A stretch of 64,000 bases of DNA from Paenibacillus sp. FSL H3-0469. Its GTDB lineage: Bacteria; Bacillota; Bacilli; Paenibacillales; Paenibacillaceae. Of this stretch, positions 7,834 through 16,883 are shown one piece after another. The notes under the pieces are model-generated. The model did not search any database. It saw nothing but the letters and a program-made list of their open reading frames with translations, and had not been told where the DNA came from. Where the stretch lies: contig NZ_CP150302.1 of the NCBI RefSeq assembly GCF_038051945.1, positions 1,798,001 to 1,862,000 on the forward strand, in the 5' to 3' direction. The position numbers were made by a program, and so were the translations under genes. How positions within the stretch are numbered: position 1 is the stretch's first letter; each line of letters starts with the position of its first letter.

Positions 7834-9447
7834 CTATTCCTTCAGCGCGGATGAAGGGTGCTGTACAGGCCGTCCCGCAGTACGATCCCAGCGCCAAGGG
7901 AAGTCACGCCCCTTCAGATGCAGGCCGCCGTACCATTCATCGATACTTTGCAGCTGTAGCCGGTCGGATGCTCCGTTCAACACCTGCTCTCCCCATCCAG
8001 TCAGCGTAACGCTGCGGTGCAGGAATTCCGGTAACTCCCTGTAATCTGTCAGCTCTGTTGCACCATCGATCTCAAGCAGAGGCCTCTCCCCGGCTGTAAG
8101 TGTGCGCAGGACCTTCCAGTATTCCGTATCGCCCATGCCAAGCCGGTGCAACTCATCCGTAACCTGACGGAACAGCTTAAGCGGCGTATCCATACCGCCA
8201 GCTACAGCTTGGAGAGTGGTCTGTTCGACAATACCAAGTCCATTTTCTACGGAAGGCAGGCGGGAGAGATGGGCCATGAAGGCATCATAGGCAAAAGCAA
8301 GCGCGCCCCCCGCCAGCTCCTCCCGCTTCCCCGCAAGCAGATCCGCCAGCTCGCGGGGATCGGCAGCCGCGTATGCCTCCCACAGCAGGCTCCCCAGCTC
8401 CAGCTCCTTGCGGCCAATGTTCCGCCAGGTTCCCTGCAGGGTGCTAAGCTGGGCTTCCGTCAGCTGTCCCAGACCATGGAACCGCTGAATCCCGGGGAAT
8501 TCTCCGATGCAGAGCAGGCTCAATTTCGTGTTGCCCAGCTTTTGCCCATTGAACCAGTGTAATAGATAGGCCAGCATACTCTGGTCAAACAGATCATGCT
8601 CGAACCACAGCACCACCTCATCATACTGGCGGAATCCGCTAATTCTGCGCTCCTGCTCCTCGCAGCCTGCCCGATATTCATCCGCCGGAATGCCCATCGT
8701 GGCCTGTAGCACCTCAGCCCGCAGCAGCCGATTCTGCTCTGCCGCCGGATCGGTGAAGACCGGCCCCGCCGAATAGATCTCTCTCCACACCAGCACCTCC
8801 CCCTGGACAATTCCCCGTTTCAGCTTATCTCCCACCGTATCACCATTCACAATATGCAGCATACGTGCTCCCCCTTCATGTAACAGATGAAATGCAGCAG
8901 CCAGATCGGCAACAGGTAAAGCGCCCTTCAGCTTGCGTCTGCCGTCATATAGCCTTTTCTTCAGCGTAGCGGCGGGAAGACCCAGATACACGGAAATCTC
9001 CTGAAGCGAATACCCGTAGAAGTAGAACAATTGCAGCGGTACCCGCAGCTTAGCGGACAATTCCGCCACTGACTTGTGCAGCACCTGTGTCCATTCCCGG
9101 TATTCAACAATCTCCTCCGCGCCGGGGGATGACCCGGCAACCTGCTCCGCTGCTTCCAGAGGCAATATTGTCTCTGTCTTGCGCCGCAGCAGCCGGTGGC
9201 ATTGCCTGACCACGATCGTTTTGAACCATCCCGGGAACGCGGCCGGCTCTTGAAGGCTGCCAAGATTCATATATGCCTCCAGCAAGGCTTCCTGCACCGC
9301 GTCTTCCGCGAGCTGTACATCCCGGAGCATATCGTAGGCCACTACGTAAGCCATCCCCCGCACATGCCCGCTAAGCTCCCGGAAGGCTTCGGCATCGCCC
9401 TTCTGCGCTTGTTCAATCCACTGTTGCATCCGTCTACCGAACCTCAT
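7834..9447 (-). CDS. ECF-type sigma-70 factor fused to a DUF1835 domain
   Basis: This 537-aa protein has two parts. Residues 1-~190 are an ECF sigma factor: region 2 (DMLRDVQLAEDAVQEALLEAY, then FPGWFKTIVVRQCHRLLRR) and region 4 (SLQEISVYLGLPAATLKKRL helix-turn-helix). From about residue 196 a DUF1835 domain begins (MLHIVNGDTVGDKL, LVWREIYSAGPV, VLWFEHDLFDQ), followed by a C-terminal region of the kind that usually accompanies DUF1835. Most ECF factors are about 180 aa, so this is a fusion. No anti-sigma gene is adjacent; the C-terminal part may regulate the sigma part in cis (inference). Start may be residue 1 or the Met at residue 7; neither has a strong ribosome site. Confidence 0.85.
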   Translation of the reverse strand: MRFGRRMQQWIEQAQKGDAEAFRELSGHVRGMAYVVAYDMLRDVQLAEDAVQEALLEAYMNLGSLQEPAAFPGWFKTIVVRQCHRLLRRKTETILPLEAAEQVAGSSPGAEEIVEYREWTQVLHKSVAELSAKLRVPLQLFYFYGYSLQEISVYLGLPAATLKKRLYDGRRKLKGALPVADLAAAFHLLHEGGARMLHIVNGDTVGDKLKRGIVQGEVLVWREIYSAGPVFTDPAAEQNRLLRAEVLQATMGIPADEYRAGCEEQERRISGFRQYDEVVLWFEHDLFDQSMLAYLLHWFNGQKLGNTKLSLLCIGEFPGIQRFHGLGQLTEAQLSTLQGTWRNIGRKELELGSLLWEAYAAADPRELADLLAGKREELAGGALAFAYDAFMAHLSRLPSVENGLGIVEQTTLQAVAGGMDTPLKLFRQVTDELHRLGMGDTEYWKVLRTLTAGERPLLEIDGATELTDYRELPEFLHRSVTLTGWGEQVLNGASDRLQLQSIDEWYGGLHLKGRDFPWRWDRTAGRPVQHPSSALKE

Positions 9448-9547
9448 TTCTGTAAGTGTTTATCACGTTACATTACTAAGTGCCATCAAGGGAGAAAAAG
9501 GTTACAAATAAGGCTTAAGAAGAGATTTGTGAACACTCGTTATTAAT

Positions 9548-9591
9548 AAAAGCGTCCCGCAAGCCGTGAACTGGCTGGCTGGAGCGCTTTT
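9548..9591 (-). terminator. Terminator of kptA
   Basis: AAAAGCGTCC is nearly complementary to GGAGCGCTTTT with a GC-rich interior. It lies immediately after the kptA stop on the minus strand. Confidence 0.6.
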
Positions 9592-9596
9592 GTTAA

Positions 9597-10130
9597 TTAA
9601 GCAATGAATTCGGGCGGAATATAGTCCGCGAGCCAAATATTATGATTTCCGTGGTAGAACTTGATTCCTTCCTGTGCGGCCCGCCCGGCATCGATGGTTA
9701 AGATTACAGGACTTGAATCCTTGCGCCCTCCCACCAGCTTGGCTGTAGCCGTATCCACCGAGAAATGAACATACTGCCTCTTCATTGGTTTCAGTCCTTC
9801 GTGCAGAATCGTCTCTACCCACTCCCTGGCTGTTCCGTGGTACAAAATAGGGGGCGGCGTTTCAGCCTGCTTGATTATTTTTTGCGGGACCGAGTGACCA
9901 TACAGTGCCCTTATTCTGCCCTCCGCAAGCTCATGCCGCTGCTTATCCGATGCTGCGATCATTTTGTCCAGATCCTCTGCACCGACTGTTTCCCACTTCT
10001 TGTCCTGATGCAGCGCGTGGAGCAGCTGTTCAATATCCACCCACCCCTGTTCATCCAATTCCAGTTCATATTCCCACGGCGCATGACGCAGGGCGTAGGA
10101 GACCTCTTTGCTGAGCTTTGCATAATCCAT
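9597..10130 (-). CDS. kptA: RNA 2'-phosphotransferase, Tpt1/KptA family
   Basis: This 177-aa protein begins MDYAKLSKEVSYALRHAP. ATG 10130 is preceded by GGAGG ten bases upstream and chosen over a longer frame to 10163. Family landmarks are LRHAP near residue 14, GWVDIEQLL, the ILYHGT motif, and YVHFSVD with a following LVGG. The enzyme transfers an RNA 2'-phosphate to NAD+, giving 2'-OH RNA and ADP-ribose 1'',2''-cyclic phosphate. In yeast this ends tRNA splicing; in bacteria the substrate is unclear. It is monocistronic, with a terminator behind and a repeat-rich spacer in front. Confidence 0.92.
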   Translation of the reverse strand: MDYAKLSKEVSYALRHAPWEYELELDEQGWVDIEQLLHALHQDKKWETVGAEDLDKMIAASDKQRHELAEGRIRALYGHSVPQKIIKQAETPPPILYHGTAREWVETILHEGLKPMKRQYVHFSVDTATAKLVGGRKDSSPVILTIDAGRAAQEGIKFYHGNHNIWLADYIPPEFIA

Positions 10131-10316
10131 CGGGTTTAGTCCTCCATAGTCATTTGGGATCATTAGTTAGTTGCCGCAATCATCGATTGTTACAAGTTTA
10201 GCCTAGTTTAGCATATGTGAAGCTTCAGGTATAACCATGCGCAAGAGCATCCGGGGTTCCATCGGCGGGTTCCCTCGGGGTGGGGCTCCATCTGAGGCTC
10301 CATCGGCTACGAAAGC

Positions 10317-10530
10317 GGACTGACATTCCGCTATTTCCGCTAATCCGGCGGACGGACTGACATTCCGCTATTTCCGCTAATCCGGCGGATATATGAAATA
10401 CGCGGACTCAGAAGCCGTTATTGGGCTGGATTCCGCTTATTAGGTGCCGTACAGGCAGGATAACGGAATCTGTGTCCGGTTCAGCTCTAAAAAGAGACAT
10501 TTGGGCCGAATAACGGAATCTGAGTCCACC
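10317..10530. repeat. Intergenic repeat cluster (37-bp tandem unit plus inverted AATAACGGAATCTG units)
   Basis: The 812-bp gap between kptA and sigF holds no convincing gene. A 37-bp unit beginning GGACTGACATTCCGC occurs at 10317 and 10354. ATAACGGAATCTG(T/A)GTCC occurs at 10460 and 10510, 50 bp apart, and its inverted form GGACTCAGAAGCCGTTATT starts at 10403. The flanks at 10131-10310 and 10531-10670 show nothing recognisable. Confidence 0.8.
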
Positions 10531-10676
10531 ACACACTTCTCAGCTATGCATTATAGAGCATTCTAGCTAAGCAGCTATCTCAGCACTGACCTTAAACTAA
10601 TCCGGTCTCTGTATAGCTCAGGCAAGGGAGCCGTCGCGGTACAAAGATCGTGGCGGATGGGGCTGTGAGCGCACGC

Positions 10677-10701
10677 AAAAAGCCGCCCCTCTAGGGGCGG
10701 C
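10677..10701 (-). terminator. Terminator downstream of the spoIIA operon
   Basis: There is a perfect GC-rich hairpin, GCCGCCCCT-CT-AGGGGCGGC, followed on the minus strand by TTTTTG. It lies about 240 bp beyond the sigF stop and probably ends the spoIIA transcript. Confidence 0.8.
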
Positions 10702-10942
10702 CCCTTGCACCCGTCACTGTACATTACTTACCTAACCATGCTCCACACGGACCCTGCCGCTGGGCGGCCGGGCTTCCTGCCTGCTGCAATGCTCCTTGCT
10801 GTACCGGAGCACGCTGAGTTGTTACCGCAACCTACATGTTGCAACATACCCGCTGCAACCGATGCCACTCCGCAGTATACGCCACCCGCTGCTGCTTATC
10901 AGCGACGGCTGCACGAGGCGGGCTGCGCACCAGCCTTAACCC

Positions 10943-11698
10943 TTACTGCGCAATCTGCTCGCGGATGTTCGCGAGGATCTTCTTCTCCAGCCTCGACACC
11001 TGCACCTGCGAGATGCCGAGGCGGCTGGCGACTTCGGACTGGGTCTGATCGCGGTAATAGCGCAGATACACGATCAGACGCTCGCGCTCGGTTAGCGCAC
11101 CGATGGCCTCATTCAAGGCCAGCTTATCGAACCAGCGCTCCTGCGACTCGTCGGCGATCTGGTCGATCAGCGTGATCGGATCGCCGTCGTTCTCGAAGAC
11201 GGTCTCGTGGATCGAAGTCGGCGGCTTGTTGGCCTCCTGGGCGAAGACGATTTCTTCGGGCGTGACGCCCAGCGCTTCGGCCACTTCACCGATGGTCGGG
11301 AGGCGGTCGAGCGTTTTGGACATCTCATCCTTCATCTTGCGCACCTTGTTGGCCATCTCCTTCAGCGAGCGGCTGACCTTAAGCGTGCCGTCATCGCGGA
11401 GGAACCGCTGGATCTCACCGATAATCATCGGCACCGCATAGGTGGAGAACTTGACCTCATAGCTGAGGTCGAATTTATCAACGGACTTCAGCAGTCCGAT
11501 ACAGCCGATCTGGAACAAATCATCCGGTTCGTATCCGCGGTTCATAAACCGCTGCACCACCGACCAGACGAGGCGGATATTGCAGTTGACCAGCGTGTCG
11601 CGGGCCGTATGGTCCCCTGCTTGACTGAGCGCGATTAGACGTTTGACCTCCGCATCGTCCAAATAGGTCGGCGGAGCTTTTTTTGATTCTGCTTCCAT
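10943..11698 (-). CDS. sigF: Sporulation sigma factor SigF
   Basis: This 251-aa sigma-70 factor directs early forespore transcription. Region 2 is visible (DTLVNCNIRLVWSVVQRFMNRG, DDLFQIGCIGLLKSVDKFDL, VKFSTYAVPMIIGEIQRFLRDD), as is region 4 near the C-terminus (LTERERLIVYLRYY and SEVASRLGISQVQVSRLEKKIL). It is third in spoIIAA-spoIIAB-sigF, the classic partner-switching operon; SpoIIAB holds it inactive until SpoIIAA frees it after septation. It starts 11 bp after the spoIIAB stop. Confidence 0.98.
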   Translation of the reverse strand: MEAESKKAPPTYLDDAEVKRLIALSQAGDHTARDTLVNCNIRLVWSVVQRFMNRGYEPDDLFQIGCIGLLKSVDKFDLSYEVKFSTYAVPMIIGEIQRFLRDDGTLKVSRSLKEMANKVRKMKDEMSKTLDRLPTIGEVAEALGVTPEEIVFAQEANKPPTSIHETVFENDGDPITLIDQIADESQERWFDKLALNEAIGALTERERLIVYLRYYRDQTQSEVASRLGISQVQVSRLEKKILANIREQIAQ

Positions 11699-11709
11699 GG
11701 CTCCAACCC

Positions 11710-12165
11710 CTAATTGTATAAAGCTTTTTTCGAGACGATGGTTTTCTTCATGGAGATTGAGGTTCCGCGTCCCGGTTCGCTGATAACCTCGAATTCATCC
11801 ATGAAATTCTCCATAATGGTGAAGCCCATACCTGACCGCTCCAGCTCCGGCTTCGAGGTATACAGCGGCTGCTGGGCCAGCTCCAGATCCTCAATGCCCC
11901 GGCCCTTATCCTCAATCGTCAGGTGCACGGTCTCATTATCGAGTGAAGCGGATATACTGACAACGCCTGCGGGATCACTGTCATAACCGTGAATAATACA
12001 ATTGGTGACGGCCTCCGAGACTACCGTCTTCAGGTCATTCAGCTCCTCCATCGTCGGATCGAGCCGGGAGACAAAGGCAGCCACTACCACACGCGCGAAC
12101 GATTCATTCTCCGACAGCGCAGCAAACTGGACACTCATGAAGTTACGGGCTTCGCTACTAGTCAT
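11710..12165 (-). CDS. spoIIAB: Anti-sigma F factor, serine kinase SpoIIAB
   Basis: This 151-aa GHKL-type ATPase/kinase binds SigF and phosphorylates SpoIIAA. The N-box [12 protein letters not shown], the G1-type box [10 protein letters not shown] and the [14 protein letters not shown]2 region are visible. Its start codon overlaps the end of spoIIAA by four bases, so translation is probably coupled. Length and order are as in Bacillus. Confidence 0.97.
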   Translation of the reverse strand: MTSSEARNFMSVQFAALSENESFARVVVAAFVSRLDPTMEELNDLKTVVSEAVTNCIIHGYDSDPAGVVSISASLDNETVHLTIEDKGRGIEDLELAQQPLYTSKPELERSGMGFTIMENFMDEFEVISEPGRGTSISMKKTIVSKKALYN

Positions 12166-12515
12166 AACGCGACCTCCAAATCCGAGAGTGCAGCGCTCTC
12201 GTTGTCATATAGGGGCATGATTTTGAACAGGCCCGACATTTCCAGCAGGCGCTTCACTGGCGCTGTGGCATCGCAGACTGCCATTTTGCCGCCCTTACTG
12301 CGGATCAGCTTGTACCGCCCCAGAATCACTCCGAGACCCGAGCTGTCCATGAACTGCAGCTCCTTCAGACTCAGGATCAGATGCTCCACCTGGCCCCGCA
12401 TAATTGCTTCATCCATATCCATACGTACATAATCGGCTGCGTGATGGTCCAGTTCTCCGGACAACCGGACAATCAGCACACCCCGGTGATGCTCCATCTC
12501 CACATGAGAATTCAT
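12162..12515 (-). CDS. spoIIAA: Anti-anti-sigma F factor SpoIIAA
   Basis: This 117-aa STAS protein has the regulatory serine in FMDSSGLGV (Ser58), the residue phosphorylated by SpoIIAB. An in-frame GTG at 12524 lies too close to the GAGGAG ribosome site; ATG 12515 is about ten bases away and is preferred. It is the first gene of the spoIIA operon. The 193-bp spacer to dacF contains an AGGAATC on the minus strand that could be part of a sigma-H-type -35, but no convincing full promoter was identified. Confidence 0.97.
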   Translation of the reverse strand: MNSHVEMEHHRGVLIVRLSGELDHHAADYVRMDMDEAIMRGQVEHLILSLKELQFMDSSGLGVILGRYKLIRSKGGKMAVCDATAPVKRLLEMSGLFKIMPLYDNESAALSDLEVAL

Positions 12516-12708
12516 GCTTGCCACTCTCCTCTTCGTTGCTTGGACAACCGCCCTGTAACAATTCTTTCCCCTACAAGGACAAGGTTTCTACACCGCAATT
12601 GAGGATTCCTGCCTCACGACAAAACTAGAAGAAAACCCCTAAGAACTTACACAAAGCCCCTAGTTCAATCTACAAAAAGGAACAAACAAGCTTGAACCGG
12701 CTGCGGCC

Positions 12709-13917
12709 TTAATCCTTCGTGAACATAGCGCCTGTTGCCCGCTTAAACAGCTTCCACCAGCCCGCCTTAGCGATTGGCTCGCCTGCCTTCAGCTCATATT
12801 CCTTCAGGACAGCGGTTCCCTGGTAAACCACCAGCTTGCCGACCGTCTGGCCTTCGGCCACCGGAGCCTTCACCTGCTCATTCAGCACAAGCTCGTGGCG
12901 GATGCCCTCCTGGGTCACTCCTTTGCGGAGCAGGACACTATAGTCTTCCTTCGCTACCAGCGGCAGCTGTGACTTCACGCCCTTCTCAATCCTTACCGTG
13001 CCGATGGTGTCGCCTTCCTTGTGAATCGTATGCAATTTATATTGGGAAAAGAGGTAGTCAAACATCGCCGAGACCTCGCTGTTGCGGGTCTTGGTATTCG
13101 GCTCGCCCAGCACAACCGCTACAGCGCGCAGACCGTCTCTGGCCGCCGTCGCGGACAGGCAGAATTTCGCCTCGGACGTATATCCCGTCTTCAGTCCATC
13201 CGCCCCCGTGTAGAACCGCACCAGCTTATTGGTGTTGACCAGCCAGAACGGCTTGGTGGAATCCTTGCGCAGGTAATCCTGATAAGAGCCGGTGTATTTG
13301 ATAATCTGCTCATGCTTCAGCAGCTCCCGGCTAATGACGGCAATATCATGCGCGGAGGAATAATGATTCGCAGCCGGCAGGCCGTTACAGTTGGCAAAAT
13401 GAGTATCCTTCAGGCCCAGGTCCTGCGCCTTCTGGTTCATGAGATCAACGAAGGCACTCTCCGAGCCGGCGATTTTCTCCGCCATCGCTACGGAAGCATC
13501 ATTGCCGGAGGCCATCGCGATGCCCTTCAGCATATCGTCCACCGTCATTTCCTCACCCGGCTCTAAGAATATCTGCGAACCGCCCATCGATGCCGCATAC
13601 TCGCTGGTCCGCACCTTGTCGGTCAGCTGCAGTCTGCCCTCGTCCAGCGCCTCCACGGTCAGCAGCATGGTCATAATCTTGGTGATACTGGCCGGCGGAA
13701 GTTTATCATGGCTGTTCTTCTCATAGATGACCGTGCCCGTGCTGGCATCCATAAGAATGGCAGAACGCGCCCCCGGTGCCAGCTCCGCAGCCGCCCCTCC
13801 GGCATTGCCGGAATTTGCGGTGCCTTTGGCTTTTTCCTCGGCCCAGGCTCCTGTAGCGCCTCCCAGAACCGACACAGCAATGCACAGCACAAGCGTTACA
13901 TAACGAATTTTCCTCAC
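12709..13917 (-). CDS. dacF: D-alanyl-D-alanine carboxypeptidase DacF (class C low-molecular-weight PBP)
   Basis: The 402-aa precursor starts at GTG 13917, nine bases after AGGAGG; an upstream ATG at 13947 lacks a ribosome site. It has an N-terminal signal peptide with probable cleavage after GAWA (about residue 26). Active-site motifs are SITK (77-80), SGN (137-139) and KTG (243-245), followed by the C-terminal beta domain of PBP5-type enzymes. It trims stem peptides of spore cortex or wall peptidoglycan. Its place just upstream of spoIIAA is as in B. subtilis. Confidence 0.95.
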   Translation of the reverse strand: MRKIRYVTLVLCIAVSVLGGATGAWAEEKAKGTANSGNAGGAAAELAPGARSAILMDASTGTVIYEKNSHDKLPPASITKIMTMLLTVEALDEGRLQLTDKVRTSEYAASMGGSQIFLEPGEEMTVDDMLKGIAMASGNDASVAMAEKIAGSESAFVDLMNQKAQDLGLKDTHFANCNGLPAANHYSSAHDIAVISRELLKHEQIIKYTGSYQDYLRKDSTKPFWLVNTNKLVRFYTGADGLKTGYTSEAKFCLSATAARDGLRAVAVVLGEPNTKTRNSEVSAMFDYLFSQYKLHTIHKEGDTIGTVRIEKGVKSQLPLVAKEDYSVLLRKGVTQEGIRHELVLNEQVKAPVAEGQTVGKLVVYQGTAVLKEYELKAGEPIAKAGWWKLFKRATGAMFTKD

Positions 13918-14082
13918 AATGGTTCCCCTCCTGAACTTAACCTTCATTTCACAGGTACTGTGTTCCAGTTTCGTCAGAATGGCAGGAAATTATTCCATTT
14001 CAGCGCAGAAAAAAAGAAGCCTCCCAAGGTTCGTCACCGATCCTTAAGAGAACTTCTGCTCAGGTTAGATTGGATTAAATGG

Positions 14083-15087
14083 TCAGCTGACGCTTCTGGA
14101 CACCGGACGGCTCCCGCCCTTATGCCCGAGATAGAGTCTGGAGAGTACCGGAGAGCGCACAGCCCACATGGCTACGAGCAGCGGCACGCCCACCCCGATC
14201 AGTGTAAAGGGGATCAGCCCGTAATCCGCGCCAAGCAGATATTTCAGGCTGTAATTCAGCGGCAGATGCAGGTACATGATCGCAATAGAGTTGCGGCCCA
14301 GGCTGCCCATCCAATCAAGCGGAACAAGCTGTACCAGCCGGTACACCCCGGCGCAAATGGTCAACGAGACCAGCAGCGGAACCGCGAGATCCAGCACCAG
14401 CGAGGTATACTCCTTGTATTTCATATTCAGGCTGTATTGAATGACACCCGTCCGCTCCAGCAGCAGTACAAGGCCGCATAACGGGAGCAGCACCAGGAGC
14501 GCCGAATAGCGGCGGATCAGCGCAGGGATCACCTGTTTGCCGTAGAAGCCAATGGCATAATAAGTGATGGCGAGCAGCGACACATCTATATTCCAGGGGA
14601 GGTTGAAGTTCTTGAGCGTGGTAAGAGAGATCACATGAGAGAGGAGGTAAGCAGAGGCAATAAGGAGAAATTGGATGCTGCGGGAATAACGGACGATATA
14701 TCCGAACAGCAGCTGGGTGAACAGCAGGCAGGTGATGAACCAGAACACCCCGTAAGGACCCGTAAGCGACAATCCCCCGTAGAGCAGCCTCGCCACATTC
14801 TCTGCGAACCCCTTAAGATTCAGGTTGAACACTAGCAGCACTGCCGCAATCAGGAGTCCGTAGGCAAAATAAGGAGTCATCAGCCCCCGTGTCCGCTTCA
14901 CCGCCCAGCGCAGATAACGTCCGGGTTCGACCGGCTTAAACAGCAGCCCGCTTAACATGAAGAACAAAGGCATCCGGAACCAGGACAAATAATGGTTCGC
15001 TGCCGCATCGCCCGAGTGGCCCATAACGACAAAAATAATACTGAATCCCTTGGCGGCATCAATCCATAATTCGCGTGGTTTATTCAC
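14083..15087 (-). CDS. Membrane acyltransferase, acyltransferase-3 family
   Basis: This 334-aa protein has about ten membrane helices. The N-terminal WIDAAKGFSIIFVVMGH carries the family's catalytic-type histidine, and RMPLFFMLSGLLF follows. GTG 15087 is preceded by GGGAGGAG about five bases upstream. Such enzymes O-acylate exported polysaccharides or lipids; the acceptor here cannot be told. It lies at the edge of the block that separates dacF from pdp and has no operon partner. Confidence 0.88.
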   Translation of the reverse strand: MNKPRELWIDAAKGFSIIFVVMGHSGDAAANHYLSWFRMPLFFMLSGLLFKPVEPGRYLRWAVKRTRGLMTPYFAYGLLIAAVLLVFNLNLKGFAENVARLLYGGLSLTGPYGVFWFITCLLFTQLLFGYIVRYSRSIQFLLIASAYLLSHVISLTTLKNFNLPWNIDVSLLAITYYAIGFYGKQVIPALIRRYSALLVLLPLCGLVLLLERTGVIQYSLNMKYKEYTSLVLDLAVPLLVSLTICAGVYRLVQLVPLDWMGSLGRNSIAIMYLHLPLNYSLKYLLGADYGLIPFTLIGVGVPLLVAMWAVRSPVLSRLYLGHKGGSRPVSRSVS

Positions 15088-15365
15088 TGTCTCCTCCCAT
15101 CTCCTCCCATATCAGTTGTAATTTAAAGTAATTATAAAAGGGTTTGCTTTTATTTTCAAACTTCGATGAAACATTTCAGTGGTATTTCTGAAAGAATATT
15201 CCCTTAACAACGGAGCAGACTCTGTAAAAATAAGTCATTCTGCCTAGATGGGGGACGCTGTCCTATCCGGCCTACAAATAGGGCTAAAGTCCGGCGATGT
15301 TGCCGGTGACGTAGCGGGCAGGAAAAGCGGCAGGTAGGGTGCAGAAAGCAGGAGGCGGGAGGCCG

Positions 15366-15702
15366 AATGTAATCGGTTTTTCGATTACATTTAGACCACG
15401 CGCTTTCGCAGCGCCGAATGTGATCGGTTTTTCGATTACATTTGGACCACGCGCCTCCGTAGTGGCCGAATGTAATCGGTTTTTCGATTACATTTGGACC
15501 ACGCGCCTCCGTAGCCCCGAATGTGATCGGTTTTTCGATTACATTTGGACCATGCGCCTCCGTAGCCCCGAATGTGATCGGTTTTTCGATTACATTTGGA
15601 CCACGCGCCTCCGTAGCGCCGAATGTAATCGGTTTTTCGATTACATTTGGATCACGCGCCTCCACAGCGCCGAATGTGATCGGTTGTTCGATTTGGTACT
15701 GG
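15366..15702. repeat. 51-bp tandem hairpin array, family A (array 1)
   Basis: Units start at 15366, 15417, 15469, 15520, 15571, 15622 and 15673 (last one degraded). Each carries AATGTAATCG-GTTTTT-CGATTACATT, a 10-bp stem with a fixed six-base loop, then a 25-base conserved spacer. One unit is 52 bp, the rest 51. The array lies in the 833-bp gap between the acyltransferase start and the ABC ATPase stop. All frames stay open because 51 is divisible by three, so repeat-encoded peptides are not taken as genes. Confidence 0.95.
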
Positions 15703-15920
15703 AGGCGCTGATTAATGAGTACCAGGAGTGTTGATTGGAAGGTGGGGAGCGCTGAGCACTTAGTGCCGGAGGAAGCGTTAAGCTGGCGGAGTGTGGTTAG
15801 TCCGGAATTGAATTGCGTGGTTCGTGCGTTAGAATGGCGTAGCATCAGTAGCCTGGCATCAGTAGCCTGGCATCCAGCAAAAGCAAGGGCCACCCGCTGC
15901 CGGATGGCCCATAATATAGC

Positions 15921-16883
15921 TTAATACAGATGACAGGCCACCTGATGGCCTGAATCCAGCTCCCGCAGCAGCGGCGCTTCCGACTTGCAGCGGTCCATCG
16001 CATGTGGACAACGGGGGTGGAAGGCACAGCCCGTGGGCGGTGTCTCCGGGTTCGGAACATCCCCGGTCAGGACGATGCGCTGCTTTTTCAGTCCCGGATT
16101 CGGTACCGGAACGGCAGACATCAGCGCCTGCGTATAAGGATGCAGCGGCTTTGCAAAGAGCGCCTTCGTCGGCGCAAGCTCGACAATCCGCCCCAGGTAC
16201 ATGACCGCCACCCGGTCGCTGATGAACTTGACAACCGACAGGTCATGCGAAATGAACATATAAGTAAGGCCGTATTGCTCCTGCAGATCCTGCATCAGAT
16301 TCAATACCTGAGCCTGGATGGAGACATCCAGTGCCGATACCGGCTCATCGCAGACAATGAACTTCGGATTCAGCGCAAGCGCACGGGCAATCCCGATCCG
16401 CTGCCGCTGGCCGCCGGAGAATTCATGGGGAAAACGGTGAGCCTGATAGGGGGACAGGCCCACCACCTCCATCAGCTGCTCGACCCTGCTTCGCAGCTCG
16501 CCGGCGGGAGCCGATCCGTGGGTACGGAGCGGTTCCTCCAGAATGCGCTGGACAGTCCAGCGGGGGTCGAGCGAAGCATAAGGGTCCTGGAACACCATTT
16601 GCATATCGGTACGAAACTTGCGGAGCTGCTCGGTATTCAGGCTGCGCACATCGGTTCCGGCGAACATAATCTCGCCTTCTGTCGGCTCAATCAGCCGCAG
16701 AATAGCCCGTCCGGTGGTCGACTTCCCGCAGCCGGATTCTCCGACCACCGCCAGCGTCTCTCCTTGCTCAACGGATAGGGTAATGCCGTCAACGGCTTTG
16801 ACTGCACCGACCTGCTTAGAGAAGAAGCCTTTGCGGATCGGATAATGCTTTTTCAGATTACGGACTTCCAGTAATGTGGTCAT
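15921..16883 (-). CDS. Peptide/dipeptide ABC transporter ATPase, DppF/OppF type
   Basis: This 320-aa protein has Walker [12 protein letters not shown] (about residue 43), signature [15 protein letters not shown], Walker [13 protein letters not shown], and the C-terminal oligopeptide/dipeptide domain with a cysteine cluster ([15 protein letters not shown]). ATG 16883 has AGGAGGGG five bases upstream and overlaps the partner ATPase stop by four bases (ATGA). It is the last gene of the transporter operon and powers peptide import with the DppD-type subunit. Confidence 0.93.
   Translation of the reverse strand: MTTLLEVRNLKKHYPIRKGFFSKQVGAVKAVDGITLSVEQGETLAVVGESGCGKSTTGRAILRLIEPTEGEIMFAGTDVRSLNTEQLRKFRTDMQMVFQDPYASLDPRWTVQRILEEPLRTHGSAPAGELRSRVEQLMEVVGLSPYQAHRFPHEFSGGQRQRIGIARALALNPKFIVCDEPVSALDVSIQAQVLNLMQDLQEQYGLTYMFISHDLSVVKFISDRVAVMYLGRIVELAPTKALFAKPLHPYTQALMSAVPVPNPGLKKQRIVLTGDVPNPETPPTGCAFHPRCPHAMDRCKSEAPLLRELDSGHQVACHLY

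Noticed and set aside
12583..12610. Sigma-H-like promoter before spoIIAA (AGGAATC...TAGAAAC)
   Set aside because: The -10 half does not match the expected GAAT and spacing is one base long; sigma-H control is expected from biology but not shown here.
15366..15702. CRISPR array
   Set aside because: The regions between cores are conserved from unit to unit, not unique spacers, and no cas genes are present. The same holds for the other 51-bp arrays.
15339..15893. Long frames on both strands across array 1 encoding 17-residue repeat peptides
   Set aside because: The 51-bp unit is divisible by three and lacks stops in several frames, so open frames arise automatically; no ribosome site or conserved protein is seen.
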